From Fibrobacter sp. UWB4 (GTDB taxonomy: Bacteria > Fibrobacterota > Fibrobacteria > Fibrobacterales > Fibrobacteraceae): a stretch of DNA of 64,000 bases. Below the pieces are notes generated by a model. The model was not told the origin of the DNA, did no database searches, and was given only the letters and a program-made list of their open reading frames with translations. The stretch lies in the NCBI RefSeq assembly GCF_002210345.1, contig NZ_MWQI01000003.1, positions 62,001 to 126,000 on the forward strand, in the 5' to 3' direction. This document shows, piece after piece, positions 7,827-17,083 of the stretch; position 1 is the first letter of the stretch; each line of letters begins with the position of its first letter. The position numbers and the translations under genes are program-made.

Positions 7827-8672
7827 GTGAACGAAGTTTTTGAAAAAAATTTGCGCAAATTGCAGCTTTTGCAATTGGATATCGCTAAAGCCATAAAGGA
7901 ATTGTGTGAATCAAATGGAATTCCGTATTTCTTGATTGGTGGAACTCTTCTCGGTGCCATTCGCCATAAAGGTTTCATTCCCTGGGACGATGACTTTGAT
8001 GTAGGAATGTTGAGGGAAGACTATGAACGGTTTATCAAAATTGCAGAAGAAAAACTGGACAAGAAGAAATTCTTTTTAGAGACTTGGGATACAGAAAAAG
8101 GTTACGGTTTCCCTTTTGCAAAAGTAAAATTGAATGGAACCAGGTATCCAGAACGCAACGCCCCCAAAAATCTCCATCAGGGAATTTTTGTCGATGTTTT
8201 CCCGATCGATACCGCAGCCCCGACAAAAAGAAAAAGACTTTTGCAGCTGGCCGTTTTTCAGGTTACGTATAAATTCTACATTTATAAAAAGGGATATGTT
8301 CCCAGAGTCCTGTACAATAAGAAATCCAATGTTAAATGGATCGTTGCCAAGATAATGGGCGCTGTAGCTCATCTGGTGCCTGATTCTGTATTGAAAAATA
8401 TCATCTCGAAGAGCTTGAAATTTTACAACTTGTCGTCGGGAACGGTTGCCGTAAATTTGCTAGGTGCGTACGGCTATAAGGAAACGTGTTCAAAAGAAGG
8501 ACTCGTTGAAACCATAAAAGTTCCGTTTGAAGATACTGAATTTGCAATACCTAAAGGCTATATAGAATACTTGACGAACATGTACGGCGATTATATGCAG
8601 TTGCCTCCTGTAGAAAAGCGTTACAATCGACACGGAAATTACGATTCTGTTGACTTCGGAGAATACTCGTAA
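7827..8672 (+). CDS. licD: LicD-family phosphotransferase
   Basis: The 281-residue LicD/fukutin-related protein has the conserved catalytic region GIPYFLIGGTLLGAIRHKGFIPWDDDFDVGM, including the DDDFD metal-binding acids. LicD enzymes attach phosphocholine from CDP-choline; the fukutin branch of the family transfers glycerol or ribitol phosphate from CDP donors. Its place directly after tagD makes CDP-glycerol the likelier donor here (inference). Translation starts at GTG 7827 after AAGGGA. It overlaps the next gene by one base (TAATG). Confidence 0.88.
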   Translation: MNEVFEKNLRKLQLLQLDIAKAIKELCESNGIPYFLIGGTLLGAIRHKGFIPWDDDFDVGMLREDYERFIKIAEEKLDKKKFFLETWDTEKGYGFPFAKVKLNGTRYPERNAPKNLHQGIFVDVFPIDTAAPTKRKRLLQLAVFQVTYKFYIYKKGYVPRVLYNKKSNVKWIVAKIMGAVAHLVPDSVLKNIISKSLKFYNLSSGTVAVNLLGAYGYKETCSKEGLVETIKVPFEDTEFAIPKGYIEYLTNMYGDYMQLPPVEKRYNRHGNYDSVDFGEYS

Positions 8673-9676
8673 TGCGAATTGCGTACTTGCTGCCTTATTT
8701 TACAATAGTCAGTGGTTCCTTTGGGGGAATCAAGATGCAGGCTGTTCAGTGGCGCGACATGTTGCAAAAAATGGGGCATGAAGTTGTTGAAATAAATCCC
8801 TGGGAAACATACGACTGGAAAAGTTTTGATGTGATACATTTTTTCTTTTTTGGTTCGTCTTTTTTTTCCCTTTATTCATCTTTAAAACTGCGTGCACCGC
8901 AGGCAAAATTTGTCTGTTCTCCGGTATTAGATCCGCATTATCCGTTGCTTGTATATAAAGTTCTTTCCCGGATTTCATATCCGAAGGCAAAAATCTTTGC
9001 GGATTATTCTGCGTTAAGACGTTATAAATCTGTTTTTGACGTGTTCCTTGCCAGAACACAATATGAACAGAAGTTTTTGTCGGATGCGTTCGGTATTAGC
9101 CCTTCCAAAATACAGCTGGTTCCTTTAAACAGCCGCTTTTCGAAAGTAGATTCTTTGGATCAAAATAAGAAGGAAAACTTCTGCTTGCATGTGTCTCGAA
9201 TTTGCGACTCGACAAAGAATGTGGAACGGCTTGTCGATGCCGCGTTAAAGTATAATTTTGACTTGGTTTTGGCGGGTGCAAGTACTGATGAATTTAACGC
9301 AAAATTAGCGCGTAAAATTGGATCCCGCCAGAATATCCAGAATTTGGGACGCGTATCCGATGAAAAATTAAAGGACCTGTATTCTAGGGCAAAAGTATTT
9401 GCTTTACCTTCGATTCGAGAAGGGGTAGGATTAGTGGCGCTAGAAGCTGCCAGCTATGATTGTGACATTGTGATTACGAATATAGGCGGCCCTAAGGAGT
9501 ACTTTTTACCGAATGCCATTGCCGTCGATCCCTATAGCGTTGATGAAATTGGCTTAGCTGTAAAAAGATTCCTGGATGGCGATACTTGTCAGCCTGCATT
9601 GCGAAAGCTCATTGCTGAAAAGTATTCGGAAACTGTGGTAACCCAGAAATTGCTGGATGCATATTCGAGAATGTAA
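8672..9676 (+). CDS. Family 4-type (GT-B) glycosyltransferase
   Basis: The 334-residue cytoplasmic enzyme has an N-terminal GT-B domain (RIAYLLPYFTIVSGSFGG) and the C-terminal donor-binding domain with FCLHVSRICDSTKNVERLVDA, the E-x7-E-like signature in FALPSIREGVGLVALEAASY, and NIGGPKEYF. It belongs to the run of tightly spaced polysaccharide genes. The sugar donor cannot be told. Confidence 0.85.
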   Translation: MRIAYLLPYFTIVSGSFGGIKMQAVQWRDMLQKMGHEVVEINPWETYDWKSFDVIHFFFFGSSFFSLYSSLKLRAPQAKFVCSPVLDPHYPLLVYKVLSRISYPKAKIFADYSALRRYKSVFDVFLARTQYEQKFLSDAFGISPSKIQLVPLNSRFSKVDSLDQNKKENFCLHVSRICDSTKNVERLVDAALKYNFDLVLAGASTDEFNAKLARKIGSRQNIQNLGRVSDEKLKDLYSRAKVFALPSIREGVGLVALEAASYDCDIVITNIGGPKEYFLPNAIAVDPYSVDEIGLAVKRFLDGDTCQPALRKLIAEKYSETVVTQKLLDAYSRM

Positions 9677-9691
9677 GGGTTGGGAAAGACG

Positions 9692-11014
9692 ATGTCTACG
9701 CATTCCTTGGCAGATAAACTAGTGATTATGGCAATTCTTGCATTGCCGTACGACGCTATACCGCATATATTGCCTTTTGTCTATAGGCCGTTATCGCTGT
9801 ATTTTATTGTCGCCGCCTTTGCCATTTATTTGCTCCAGAATCATGGCCGCTTTAGTTTGCCTAAGCCTGTTATTCAAATTCTCTTTTTTAGTGTTGTTTC
9901 TGTCTCTGTTGGAAGTGTTGTCTTGCTTTACCATACAGGATCTTTTGTTGGCTTAAAATATTATGTTCCTGGCTTGGCGATGGGGATGCTTTCTGTTATT
10001 GTCTTTTCGCAGTTCCTATCTCGCCATAAGGATCCCGATTTTCCCAAGACCGTTTTAAAGTATGTTGGATACGCTTATATTCCGGCGATGTTTTTGGGCA
10101 CTTTGGAAACTTTATCCTGTTACCATATCTTGCCGCACGTATTTAAATCCGTAATCAATACCATCTTTGGGGGCTGGCAGGAATTTCGTCCATGTTTGAC
10201 AAATTCGGAAGCTTCTTATGCCTCCCAGCACATGGTTTTTGCCATTTTCGTTTATGCTTATCTGTATAAAGTTTTCCATTTAAAAAAATGGATGTATTGT
10301 ACGATTGTCGCCGCGATGCTCTTGTTGTTTACGGTTAGCACGAAGGGATATCTTTTGATTATATTGTCGGTGGCCTTTTATGGTGTGTTTTCTAGCATTG
10401 CGAAGGGAAATTTCCAAAAAATGGTCTTGAAATCTATCGCAGTATTGTTTGTGCTTGCTTTGATTTGCTTTGCGATGTATCAGGTTTTATTGCTTGACCC
10501 TGGTACGTATTTTGCCAAAAGAGTATTGGAGTTTAAGAGCATTTCTGAAACAATCGAGTCTGATTCAAGCGCGTTTGTACGACTTGGGCTTCCTATGATT
10601 GCTTTAAAAATGTTTCTCCATAATCCTCTGCTTGGTTTGGGTGCAGGTGGTTGTCATGTTTTTACTTTAGAATATATTCAGAGATTCATGCCTTTCGCAA
10701 TGAATCTCAATGATGTTCTGTATATGAGAAAAACGGGAAATGCGATGTCCTCTGCAATAATTTTTCAAGTGCTGGCTAATTTTGGGGTATATGGCTTCGT
10801 ATTGTTTATCCGTCCACTTGTTGTCATTTGGAAGCGGAATAAAAAAATAGTGGCATCCATAAGATCCTTTGCTTTGCTTTTTTCATTTTTTATTGTACAG
10901 GTTGTTCAAAGTGGCAATTGGGCTTATATGCATATGTGGTTCCTGTTCGCTTTCTTCTCTATAAAACGAAGCGAAAGCTACAGCTCTTTTGCTGGCCCTT
11001 CTAAAAATGGTTGA
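9692..11014 (+). CDS. Wzy-like O-antigen/capsule polymerase or ligase (multi-pass)
   Basis: The protein of about 440 residues is nearly all hydrophobic helices, with a large soluble loop near residues 270-350 containing LGLGAGG, as is usual for O-antigen ligase/polymerase (Wzy/WaaL-like) proteins. These join repeat units or attach the glycan in the outer leaflet of the inner membrane. ATG 9692 is preferred over TTG 9680. Its location between glycosyltransferases and in the same locus as a Wzx flippase supports a polymerase role. Sequence divergence in this family prevents a finer call. Confidence 0.72.
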   Translation: MSTHSLADKLVIMAILALPYDAIPHILPFVYRPLSLYFIVAAFAIYLLQNHGRFSLPKPVIQILFFSVVSVSVGSVVLLYHTGSFVGLKYYVPGLAMGMLSVIVFSQFLSRHKDPDFPKTVLKYVGYAYIPAMFLGTLETLSCYHILPHVFKSVINTIFGGWQEFRPCLTNSEASYASQHMVFAIFVYAYLYKVFHLKKWMYCTIVAAMLLLFTVSTKGYLLIILSVAFYGVFSSIAKGNFQKMVLKSIAVLFVLALICFAMYQVLLLDPGTYFAKRVLEFKSISETIESDSSAFVRLGLPMIALKMFLHNPLLGLGAGGCHVFTLEYIQRFMPFAMNLNDVLYMRKTGNAMSSAIIFQVLANFGVYGFVLFIRPLVVIWKRNKKIVASIRSFALLFSFFIVQVVQSGNWAYMHMWFLFAFFSIKRSESYSSFAGPSKNG

Positions 11015-11017
11015 TTT

Positions 11018-12046
11018 ATGCTAAATAGAACTCAGGAAGAAATTATTCAAAAATGGCCAAAAGATTGGAATACTCCGCTGGTCAGCGTTCGGTGTATTAC
11101 TTATAATCAGCAGTCTTTCATTGCTCAGACTTTGGATGGCTTTTTAAGTCAAGAGACCGATTTCCCATTTGAGGTAATCGTCCATGATGATGCATCTACC
11201 GATAAAACAGCGGATGTCATACGTGAATATGAAAAAAAATATCCTAAGATAATCAAGCCTATTTATGAAACTGAAAATCAGTATTCAAAGAATGATGATT
11301 CTTTGGATAAAATCGTCGATTCTGCATGTAAGGGAAAGTATATAGCTTTTTGTGAAGGTGATGATTATTGGATAGATCCTTTAAAGTTGCAAAAGCAAAT
11401 AAGTTTTCTAGAAAAGAATTTGGATTATGGATATTCTTATACCAATTTCAAAGGCTTTAATCAGCAAAAGCAACAATTTTTTGAAATGAATATCGAGGGA
11501 TTGTCTGGAGATAATTATGCACATGAAATGCTGAATCCGACATCGTCTATATGGACTTTAACATTTTGTTGCCGAAAGGAATTGTATCTCTCTAGACCCA
11601 AGTTAAATAGAAAAGAATATTTTTGTGGGGATAGACTGATATTTTTGCATTTAGCTTCTATTTCTAAGGGGCACTATTTGCCTGAATGTACAAGTGTCTA
11701 TAGAAAACTTTCAGAGTCTGCTTCGCATTTTAAATCGAAGAGAGCAATATTTAAGTTCTGTTTTTTCCATAACAAAACATATCTTTATTTTCTTGATCAT
11801 GCAAGACGTTTTGAAGGTTGGGACAAGGCAAAAAAAAGATTCTCGATTAGACTTCTCCCTTATTGTTTCTTTTCCAGTGATTGGGAGGCTTTTAAGAAAA
11901 TTGAACTTTCACTGTTCCCTGTAAAGTTTGAAAGTTTTTACTGGACGATCAGGTATCTTTTTGTTTTCGCAGTATATAAATTGTGTAGAATAAAGCCGTT
12001 TTTTAAGTGTGGATGTTTTTTGGTGAATCTTTTGGATCGAAAATAA
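11018..12046 (+). CDS. Family 2 glycosyltransferase
   Basis: The 342-residue GT-A enzyme begins PLVSVRCITYNQQSFIAQTL, has the HDDASTDKTADVI nucleotide-binding block and the metal-binding/acceptor region YIAFCEGDDYW, typical of capsule GT2 enzymes. The C-terminal third is basic and aromatic with a hydrophobic stretch that may touch the membrane. Its base composition is more AT-rich than the downstream aminotransferase, a usual sign of exchange inside polysaccharide loci. Confidence 0.86.
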   Translation: MLNRTQEEIIQKWPKDWNTPLVSVRCITYNQQSFIAQTLDGFLSQETDFPFEVIVHDDASTDKTADVIREYEKKYPKIIKPIYETENQYSKNDDSLDKIVDSACKGKYIAFCEGDDYWIDPLKLQKQISFLEKNLDYGYSYTNFKGFNQQKQQFFEMNIEGLSGDNYAHEMLNPTSSIWTLTFCCRKELYLSRPKLNRKEYFCGDRLIFLHLASISKGHYLPECTSVYRKLSESASHFKSKRAIFKFCFFHNKTYLYFLDHARRFEGWDKAKKRFSIRLLPYCFFSSDWEAFKKIELSLFPVKFESFYWTIRYLFVFAVYKLCRIKPFFKCGCFLVNLLDRK

Positions 12047-12062
12047 GTGTATTTTTGCAATT

Positions 12063-12093
12063 TTTACAGTGTAAAAGATCTACCTGTTATATT
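12063..12093 (+). promoter_or_regulatory. Candidate promoter of the aminotransferase operon
   Basis: A TATATT box (12088-12093) lies 22 bases before the next start, with TTTACA (12063-12068) 19 bases further up. The 69-bp gap and the change in codon use after it support a new transcription start. Confidence 0.35.
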
Positions 12094-12115
12094 GTAGAAC
12101 TGTCATGGAGAAATT

Positions 12116-13237
12116 ATGGCAAATAAGCAAATAACCGTCACTTCCCCCCTTCTCCCGTCTTTGGAAGAATTCACGCCGTATCTTAAGGATATTTGGGATC
12201 GCAAGTGGCTTACTAATAATGGCCATTATCATCAGGAGTTGGAACGCGCTCTCGCCGAATATCTTGGAGTTGAATACATTAGCTTGTTTACTAACGGAAC
12301 TCTTCCGCTTATTACGGCGCTCCAGGCAATGCGCATTACGGGCGAAGTGATTACCACCCCGTATAGCTTTGTGGCGACAACGCACTCTATCTGGTGGAAC
12401 GGGCTTACCCCGGTATTTGTCGATGTTGATCCGGCGACGGGCAACCTTGATCCTCAGAAAATTGAGGAAGCGATTACTCCGAAGACAACAGCCATTATGC
12501 CTGTGCATGTGTACGGCAACCCGTGCGATATCGAAGCCATCCAGGAAATCGCGGACAGATACGGCCTTGCCGTCATCTATGATGCCGCCCACGCCTTCAA
12601 CGTGAAGGTCAACGGCCGCACGATTCTTGATGCAGGTGACATGAACACGCTCAGCTTCCATGCGACCAAGACGTACAACACCGTCGAAGGTGGCGCCCTT
12701 ATCTGCCACGATGCACGCACCAAAAAGCGCATCGATTACCTCAAGAACTTCGGTTTTGCGGGCGAAACGACTGTGGTTGCTCCAGGTATCAATAGCAAGA
12801 TGGACGAAATCCGTTCTGCTTACGGCCTCTGCAACCTCAAGCACATTGACAATGCCATTACCGCCCGCAAGAAGGTCGCGCAGAAGTACCGTGCAGCGTT
12901 ATCGAATGTTCCTGGCATCTCCATGTTCAAGGAACGCGATGACGTGACCTACAACTACTCGTACTTCCCGATATTCGTGAACGAAAAGGAATATGGTATC
13001 AGCCGTGACGCTCTTTACGAGAAAATGAAGGAACACAATGTCCTTGGCCGCCGTTATTTCTATCCGCTGATTTCGAGTTTCGCCATTTATCGTGGCTTGC
13101 CGTCTGCAACCAAGGAAAACCTCCCTGTCGCAACCCGCATGGCCGATGAAGTCATCTGCTTGCCGATGCATGCGGGACTTACGGACGAAGATGTGAACAG
13201 GGTGCTGGAACTTGTTTGCAATAAGGGGAATGTATAA
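12116..13237 (+). CDS. DegT/DnrJ/EryC1 family sugar aminotransferase
   Basis: This PLP-dependent enzyme converts a keto-sugar nucleotide into an amino sugar. It is 373 residues, with the family pattern NGTLPLITAL, PYSFVATTHS, YDAAHAFNV, and the PLP-binding lysine in SFHATKTYNTVEGG (K185). It is the first of three tightly linked genes (aminotransferase, ATP-grasp, Gfo/Idh oxidoreductase). The stop overlaps the next start by one base. The product is likely an acylated or aminoacylated amino sugar of the surface glycan (inference). Confidence 0.9.
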   Translation: MANKQITVTSPLLPSLEEFTPYLKDIWDRKWLTNNGHYHQELERALAEYLGVEYISLFTNGTLPLITALQAMRITGEVITTPYSFVATTHSIWWNGLTPVFVDVDPATGNLDPQKIEEAITPKTTAIMPVHVYGNPCDIEAIQEIADRYGLAVIYDAAHAFNVKVNGRTILDAGDMNTLSFHATKTYNTVEGGALICHDARTKKRIDYLKNFGFAGETTVVAPGINSKMDEIRSAYGLCNLKHIDNAITARKKVAQKYRAALSNVPGISMFKERDDVTYNYSYFPIFVNEKEYGISRDALYEKMKEHNVLGRRYFYPLISSFAIYRGLPSATKENLPVATRMADEVICLPMHAGLTDEDVNRVLELVCNKGNV

Positions 13238-14415
13238 TGAAGAAAGCGTTATTGCTGTGCTCGAGCCATAATGACCTGGGCCTGGTTCGTGCACTTCGCA
13301 AGCTTGGGTATTACATTATCGTTACCGGTAACAGGGCTGATTTGCCCGGTCAAAAATGGTGCGACGAATTTATTCTTGCGGATTATTCGGACAAAGAGAA
13401 AATCCTGGAAATTGCACGGAAAAATTCCATAGATGCCATCATTCAGTGTTGTAATGATTTCGGTGTGTACACTGCGGCCTATGTCGCGGAAAAGCTCGGA
13501 TTGCCCGGCTATGATTCGTACGAAACGACCTTGACGCTCCACAACAAGGACTTGTTCAAGGAATTTGCAAAGAAAAACAACATTACCAGTCCGGTATCGA
13601 CTCCGTTCTCTTCTGAGAAAGACGCTCTCCAGCATCTGGATACATGCTCATATCCGATAATAGTAAAGCCGACAGATTGCAGCGCAGGAAATGGAATTCA
13701 CAGGGCTGACAACAAGGCGGAAGGGATTAAGTATGTCCAGGAAGCTTTCTTGAAATCTCGGGCCAAAAGGATTGTTATCGAACCCTATGTGTCTGGCACT
13801 CAGCATGGCTTCTGCACTTTTTTGCGCAATCAGAAAGTATGCGCGATATGCAGCAATAACGAATATTCTTTTTTAAATCCGTACCGTGTTGAAATCGACA
13901 CGTATCCTGCCGACAATTTCGAAATCGTTCAAAACAAGCTTGTAGAGCAGATCGAGAAAATCGCCCATATCCTGAACCTAAAGGATGGCATATTCCATTT
14001 GCAGTACATCTATGATGGAAAAGATGCCCAGATTATCGAAGTCATGCGACGCATTTTAGGCAATATGTACCATGTCCCGGGCAACGCCCTTACAGGTATT
14101 GACTGGGAATATTGGGAAACTCGCGCAAGATGCGGCCTCGACTTGTCGGCATTTCCTTCTGTTGTAAGTCAAGAGGGGTGCTTCGCCTACAAGACTATCT
14201 TGGCCCCCAAAAACGGAAAGATTAAGTCTATCGAAATCCCGTCCAGATACAATAAGCATTTGGACAGCGTGTTTATGCTAAAGCAGAGCGGTGATTTGAT
14301 AGAAAACAATATGTCCGAGCCGGTCGGCTTCATGTTCTTCTGCTTCCCTGATCAGCTCACGATGAAGAAAGAACTTATTGAATCCTATGTTAATGACGCC
14401 GTAACAGTTGAATAG
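13237..14415 (+). CDS. ATP-grasp ligase of the polysaccharide locus
   Basis: The 392-residue ATP-grasp protein has a pre-ATP-grasp Rossmann domain (KALLLCSSHNDLGLVRALRKLGY), the ATP lid YPIIVKPTDCSAGNGIH, and the Mg-binding FHLQYIYDGKDAQIIEVMRRILGN. Such ligases join a carboxylate to an amine with ATP. Beside a sugar aminotransferase, the likely reaction is amide formation on an amino sugar, but this is inference; carbamoyl-phosphate-synthase-like and D-Ala-D-Ala-like relatives share the fold. Confidence 0.82.
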   Translation: MKKALLLCSSHNDLGLVRALRKLGYYIIVTGNRADLPGQKWCDEFILADYSDKEKILEIARKNSIDAIIQCCNDFGVYTAAYVAEKLGLPGYDSYETTLTLHNKDLFKEFAKKNNITSPVSTPFSSEKDALQHLDTCSYPIIVKPTDCSAGNGIHRADNKAEGIKYVQEAFLKSRAKRIVIEPYVSGTQHGFCTFLRNQKVCAICSNNEYSFLNPYRVEIDTYPADNFEIVQNKLVEQIEKIAHILNLKDGIFHLQYIYDGKDAQIIEVMRRILGNMYHVPGNALTGIDWEYWETRARCGLDLSAFPSVVSQEGCFAYKTILAPKNGKIKSIEIPSRYNKHLDSVFMLKQSGDLIENNMSEPVGFMFFCFPDQLTMKKELIESYVNDAVTVE

Positions 14416-14424
14416 GAGGGCTGT

Positions 14425-15606
14425 ATGAATAACCAACACGAACTTTGCATTGGCATGGCCGGCGCAGGTCGAGCGACAGAACTGCATATGGAAGCCCTAA
14501 AGAGATTTAGCGGCATCCCATTATGTTATAAGAGAATTATCGCGAGACGCGAAGACCAGGTCAAAAAGATGCAGGAGCGTTTTGGTTTTTTAGAATACTC
14601 CCTTAAATTCGAGGACCTGTTAAACGACCCTGAAATAGATGTCATTGATGTCTGTACCCCGCCATACGCTCACGCTGATATGGTCGAGCAGGCTTTAAAG
14701 GCTGGGAAGCACGTCATCTGTGAAAAGCCGCTAAGCGGATATTTTGGAGAAGACGGGGATAATACGCCGATTGGTAAATGCGTCTCGAAAGTCAAGATGT
14801 ACGAACGGTTGCTGACCTCTCTTGACCACTTGAAAGATTGCGTAGAGAAATCGAAAAAGAAGTTCTGCTATGCCGAAAATTTCATTTACGCCCCGGCTGT
14901 AACAAAGGCTGCGGAAATCATCACAGCAAAAAAGTCGAAGATCCTTTTTTCAAAAGGCGAGGAATCTTTAAAGGGCTCCAGTTCTCCGGTTGCTGGGGAA
15001 TGGGCTAAGACCGGCGGCGGAACGTTCATAAGGACGGGTGCGCATCCGCTATCTGCAATAATTTGGCTCAAGCAGATTGAGGCCAAGGCAAGAAACGAAA
15101 AAATATCTGTCCAGTCCGTATTTGCCGACATGGCCCAAATAACACCGAGTTTGAACGATTACGAACATCGTCATATTGCGGCAAGGCCAAACGACGTTGA
15201 AGATTTTGGAACGGTGATTATTACGTTCTCTGACGGGACCAAGGCGGTCGTTATGGCGACCGATACTTTGTTAGGTGGAAGCCGTAACTATGTCGAACTG
15301 TACTGTAACGATGCCGTGATCAATTGTAAATTGACCATGTCCGATTTGATGAGCACCTATTTCCTGGACGAAGATGGCCTTGATGATGTCTATATCTCAG
15401 AAATGTTGCCTTCAAAGAAAGGCTGGAACAATCCGTTCCTGGAAGATGTCATCATGCGTGGATATGTCGATGAAATGCGTGATTTTATGGAATCGATTTA
15501 TTATAATCGGGAGCCAAAGTCTGACTATTGGGTCGCGCACGAAACGTTGCGAGTCATTTATGCAGCCTATAAATCTGCTGAATTAGGAAAAGCTGTAGTT
15601 CTTTAA
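14425..15606 (+). CDS. Gfo/Idh/MocA family oxidoreductase
   Basis: The 393-residue NAD(P)-dependent enzyme starts with a Rossmann dinucleotide-binding region (CIGMAGAGRATELHMEAL) and has the family motif EKP in HVICEKPLSGYFG, then a substrate domain with TGGGTFIRTGAHPL. It acts on a sugar or sugar nucleotide. AGGAGGG precedes the start, 10 bases after the ATP-grasp gene. It completes the three-gene sugar-modification module. Confidence 0.87.
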   Translation: MNNQHELCIGMAGAGRATELHMEALKRFSGIPLCYKRIIARREDQVKKMQERFGFLEYSLKFEDLLNDPEIDVIDVCTPPYAHADMVEQALKAGKHVICEKPLSGYFGEDGDNTPIGKCVSKVKMYERLLTSLDHLKDCVEKSKKKFCYAENFIYAPAVTKAAEIITAKKSKILFSKGEESLKGSSSPVAGEWAKTGGGTFIRTGAHPLSAIIWLKQIEAKARNEKISVQSVFADMAQITPSLNDYEHRHIAARPNDVEDFGTVIITFSDGTKAVVMATDTLLGGSRNYVELYCNDAVINCKLTMSDLMSTYFLDEDGLDDVYISEMLPSKKGWNNPFLEDVIMRGYVDEMRDFMESIYYNREPKSDYWVAHETLRVIYAAYKSAELGKAVVL

Positions 15607-15616
15607 TTTTTTACCA

Positions 15617-17083
15617 ATGTCTCTAAAATCATCTGTTATATCCTCGCTATTCTGGAAATATTTTGAACGCCTTGGTACCCAAGGTGTTCAGTTTATTGTT
15701 GCGGTTGTTTTGGCAAGATTGCTATCGCCTGCTGATTTCGGCTTGATAGCTCTTATCATGGTCTTTATTACCATTTCAAATGTATTTGTTCAAAGCGGTT
15801 TAAATACAGCTCTGATTCAAAAGAAAGATGCCGATAATCTTGATTTTACGACCGTCTTTTACTCGTGTTTGCTGTTGGCTTGTGTGTTGTATGCAGGCTT
15901 GTTTTGCGCAGCTCCGTTTATTGCCCAGTTCTATAACAGTCAGAACGAGCTTGTCCCTGTTATTCGAGTCCTTGGACTGATGCTTCCTTTGGGAGCCTTG
16001 AGTTCAATTCAGGAGGCTTATGTTGCTCGGAATATGATGTTCAAGACACTTTTTTATAGAAGTGTTGGAGCGATTATTCCCGCAGGACTAATTGGTGTGC
16101 TGTTTGCCTATTGGGGATATGGCATTTGGTCTCTTGTTATTCAACAATTGACGAATTCGTTGTTGATTTGCATCATAATGTGGTTTACCGTTAAATGGAA
16201 ACCGAGTTTGTCGTTTTCGTTTGCCCGCTGGAAAATGCTGTTCTCGTTTGGCTGGAAATTGTTGTGTTCGTCATTGCTGGATACTTGCTATAATAATTTA
16301 CTGAACCTGATTGTTGGCAAAATGTTTAATCCAACGGCTCTAGGTTATTACAATCGTGGCGATCAATTCCCTAAATTGATTGTGAACAACCTGAATTCAT
16401 CTATCCAGTCGGTGATGCTGCCTTCTTTGTCATCTGTGCAAGATGATAAACCTCGTTTAAAAGTGATGATGCGTCGAGCTATAGTAACAAGTTCATTTTT
16501 TATTTTGCCTTTAATGGCAGGGCTTGCCGCTGTCGCAACACCGCTAACTCTTGTTGTCCTTGGTGAAAAGTGGCTCCCTGCGGTTCCTTTTATACAGATA
16601 TGCTGTGTTATCTATGCTTTTTGGCCGATTCATACGACAAATCTTTCTGCAGTCAATGCGGTTGGACGTAGTGATATCTTTTTAAAACTTGAATTGATAA
16701 AAAAGGGTTATGGCCTGGTCGCTATTGCCATTGCTGTTTTATTTTTCAGGTCGCCAATAGGCATTGCGATGAGCAGTGCTATTACTGCTCCGCTTGGGGC
16801 ATTTGTGAATGCTTATCCAAATAAAAAGTTATTGAATTATGGATACATTGAACAGACGAAGGATATTCTGCCTTCTATGGCGTTATCTGTTTTTATGGGC
16901 GGATGTGTTTATTTTGTATCTTGTTTGTTGTCCGATAAATTTGCGATAAGTCCGATTCTGCAATTGGTTGTCTTGTCTCTTTTGGGCATGACTCTTTATT
17001 TGGGACTCGCTAGGCTGTTGCATTTAGAATGTCTTGATTATTTAATAAAGACTGTAAAGGAATTTCGCAATAGGAAAAAATGA
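15617..17083 (+). CDS. Polysaccharide flippase, MOP/PST family (Wzx-like)
   Basis: The 488-residue inner-membrane protein with about 12-14 hydrophobic helices begins SSVISSLFWKYFERLGTQGVQF and continues ARLLSPADFGLIAL, the classic start of WzxC/polysaccharide transport proteins. GYYNRGDQFPKLIVNN marks the middle of the family. It flips lipid-linked glycan to the periplasm for the Wzy-like protein. Its end overlaps the start of the next gene by four bases. Confidence 0.9.
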   Translation: MSLKSSVISSLFWKYFERLGTQGVQFIVAVVLARLLSPADFGLIALIMVFITISNVFVQSGLNTALIQKKDADNLDFTTVFYSCLLLACVLYAGLFCAAPFIAQFYNSQNELVPVIRVLGLMLPLGALSSIQEAYVARNMMFKTLFYRSVGAIIPAGLIGVLFAYWGYGIWSLVIQQLTNSLLICIIMWFTVKWKPSLSFSFARWKMLFSFGWKLLCSSLLDTCYNNLLNLIVGKMFNPTALGYYNRGDQFPKLIVNNLNSSIQSVMLPSLSSVQDDKPRLKVMMRRAIVTSSFFILPLMAGLAAVATPLTLVVLGEKWLPAVPFIQICCVIYAFWPIHTTNLSAVNAVGRSDIFLKLELIKKGYGLVAIAIAVLFFRSPIGIAMSSAITAPLGAFVNAYPNKKLLNYGYIEQTKDILPSMALSVFMGGCVYFVSCLLSDKFAISPILQLVVLSLLGMTLYLGLARLLHLECLDYLIKTVKEFRNRKK

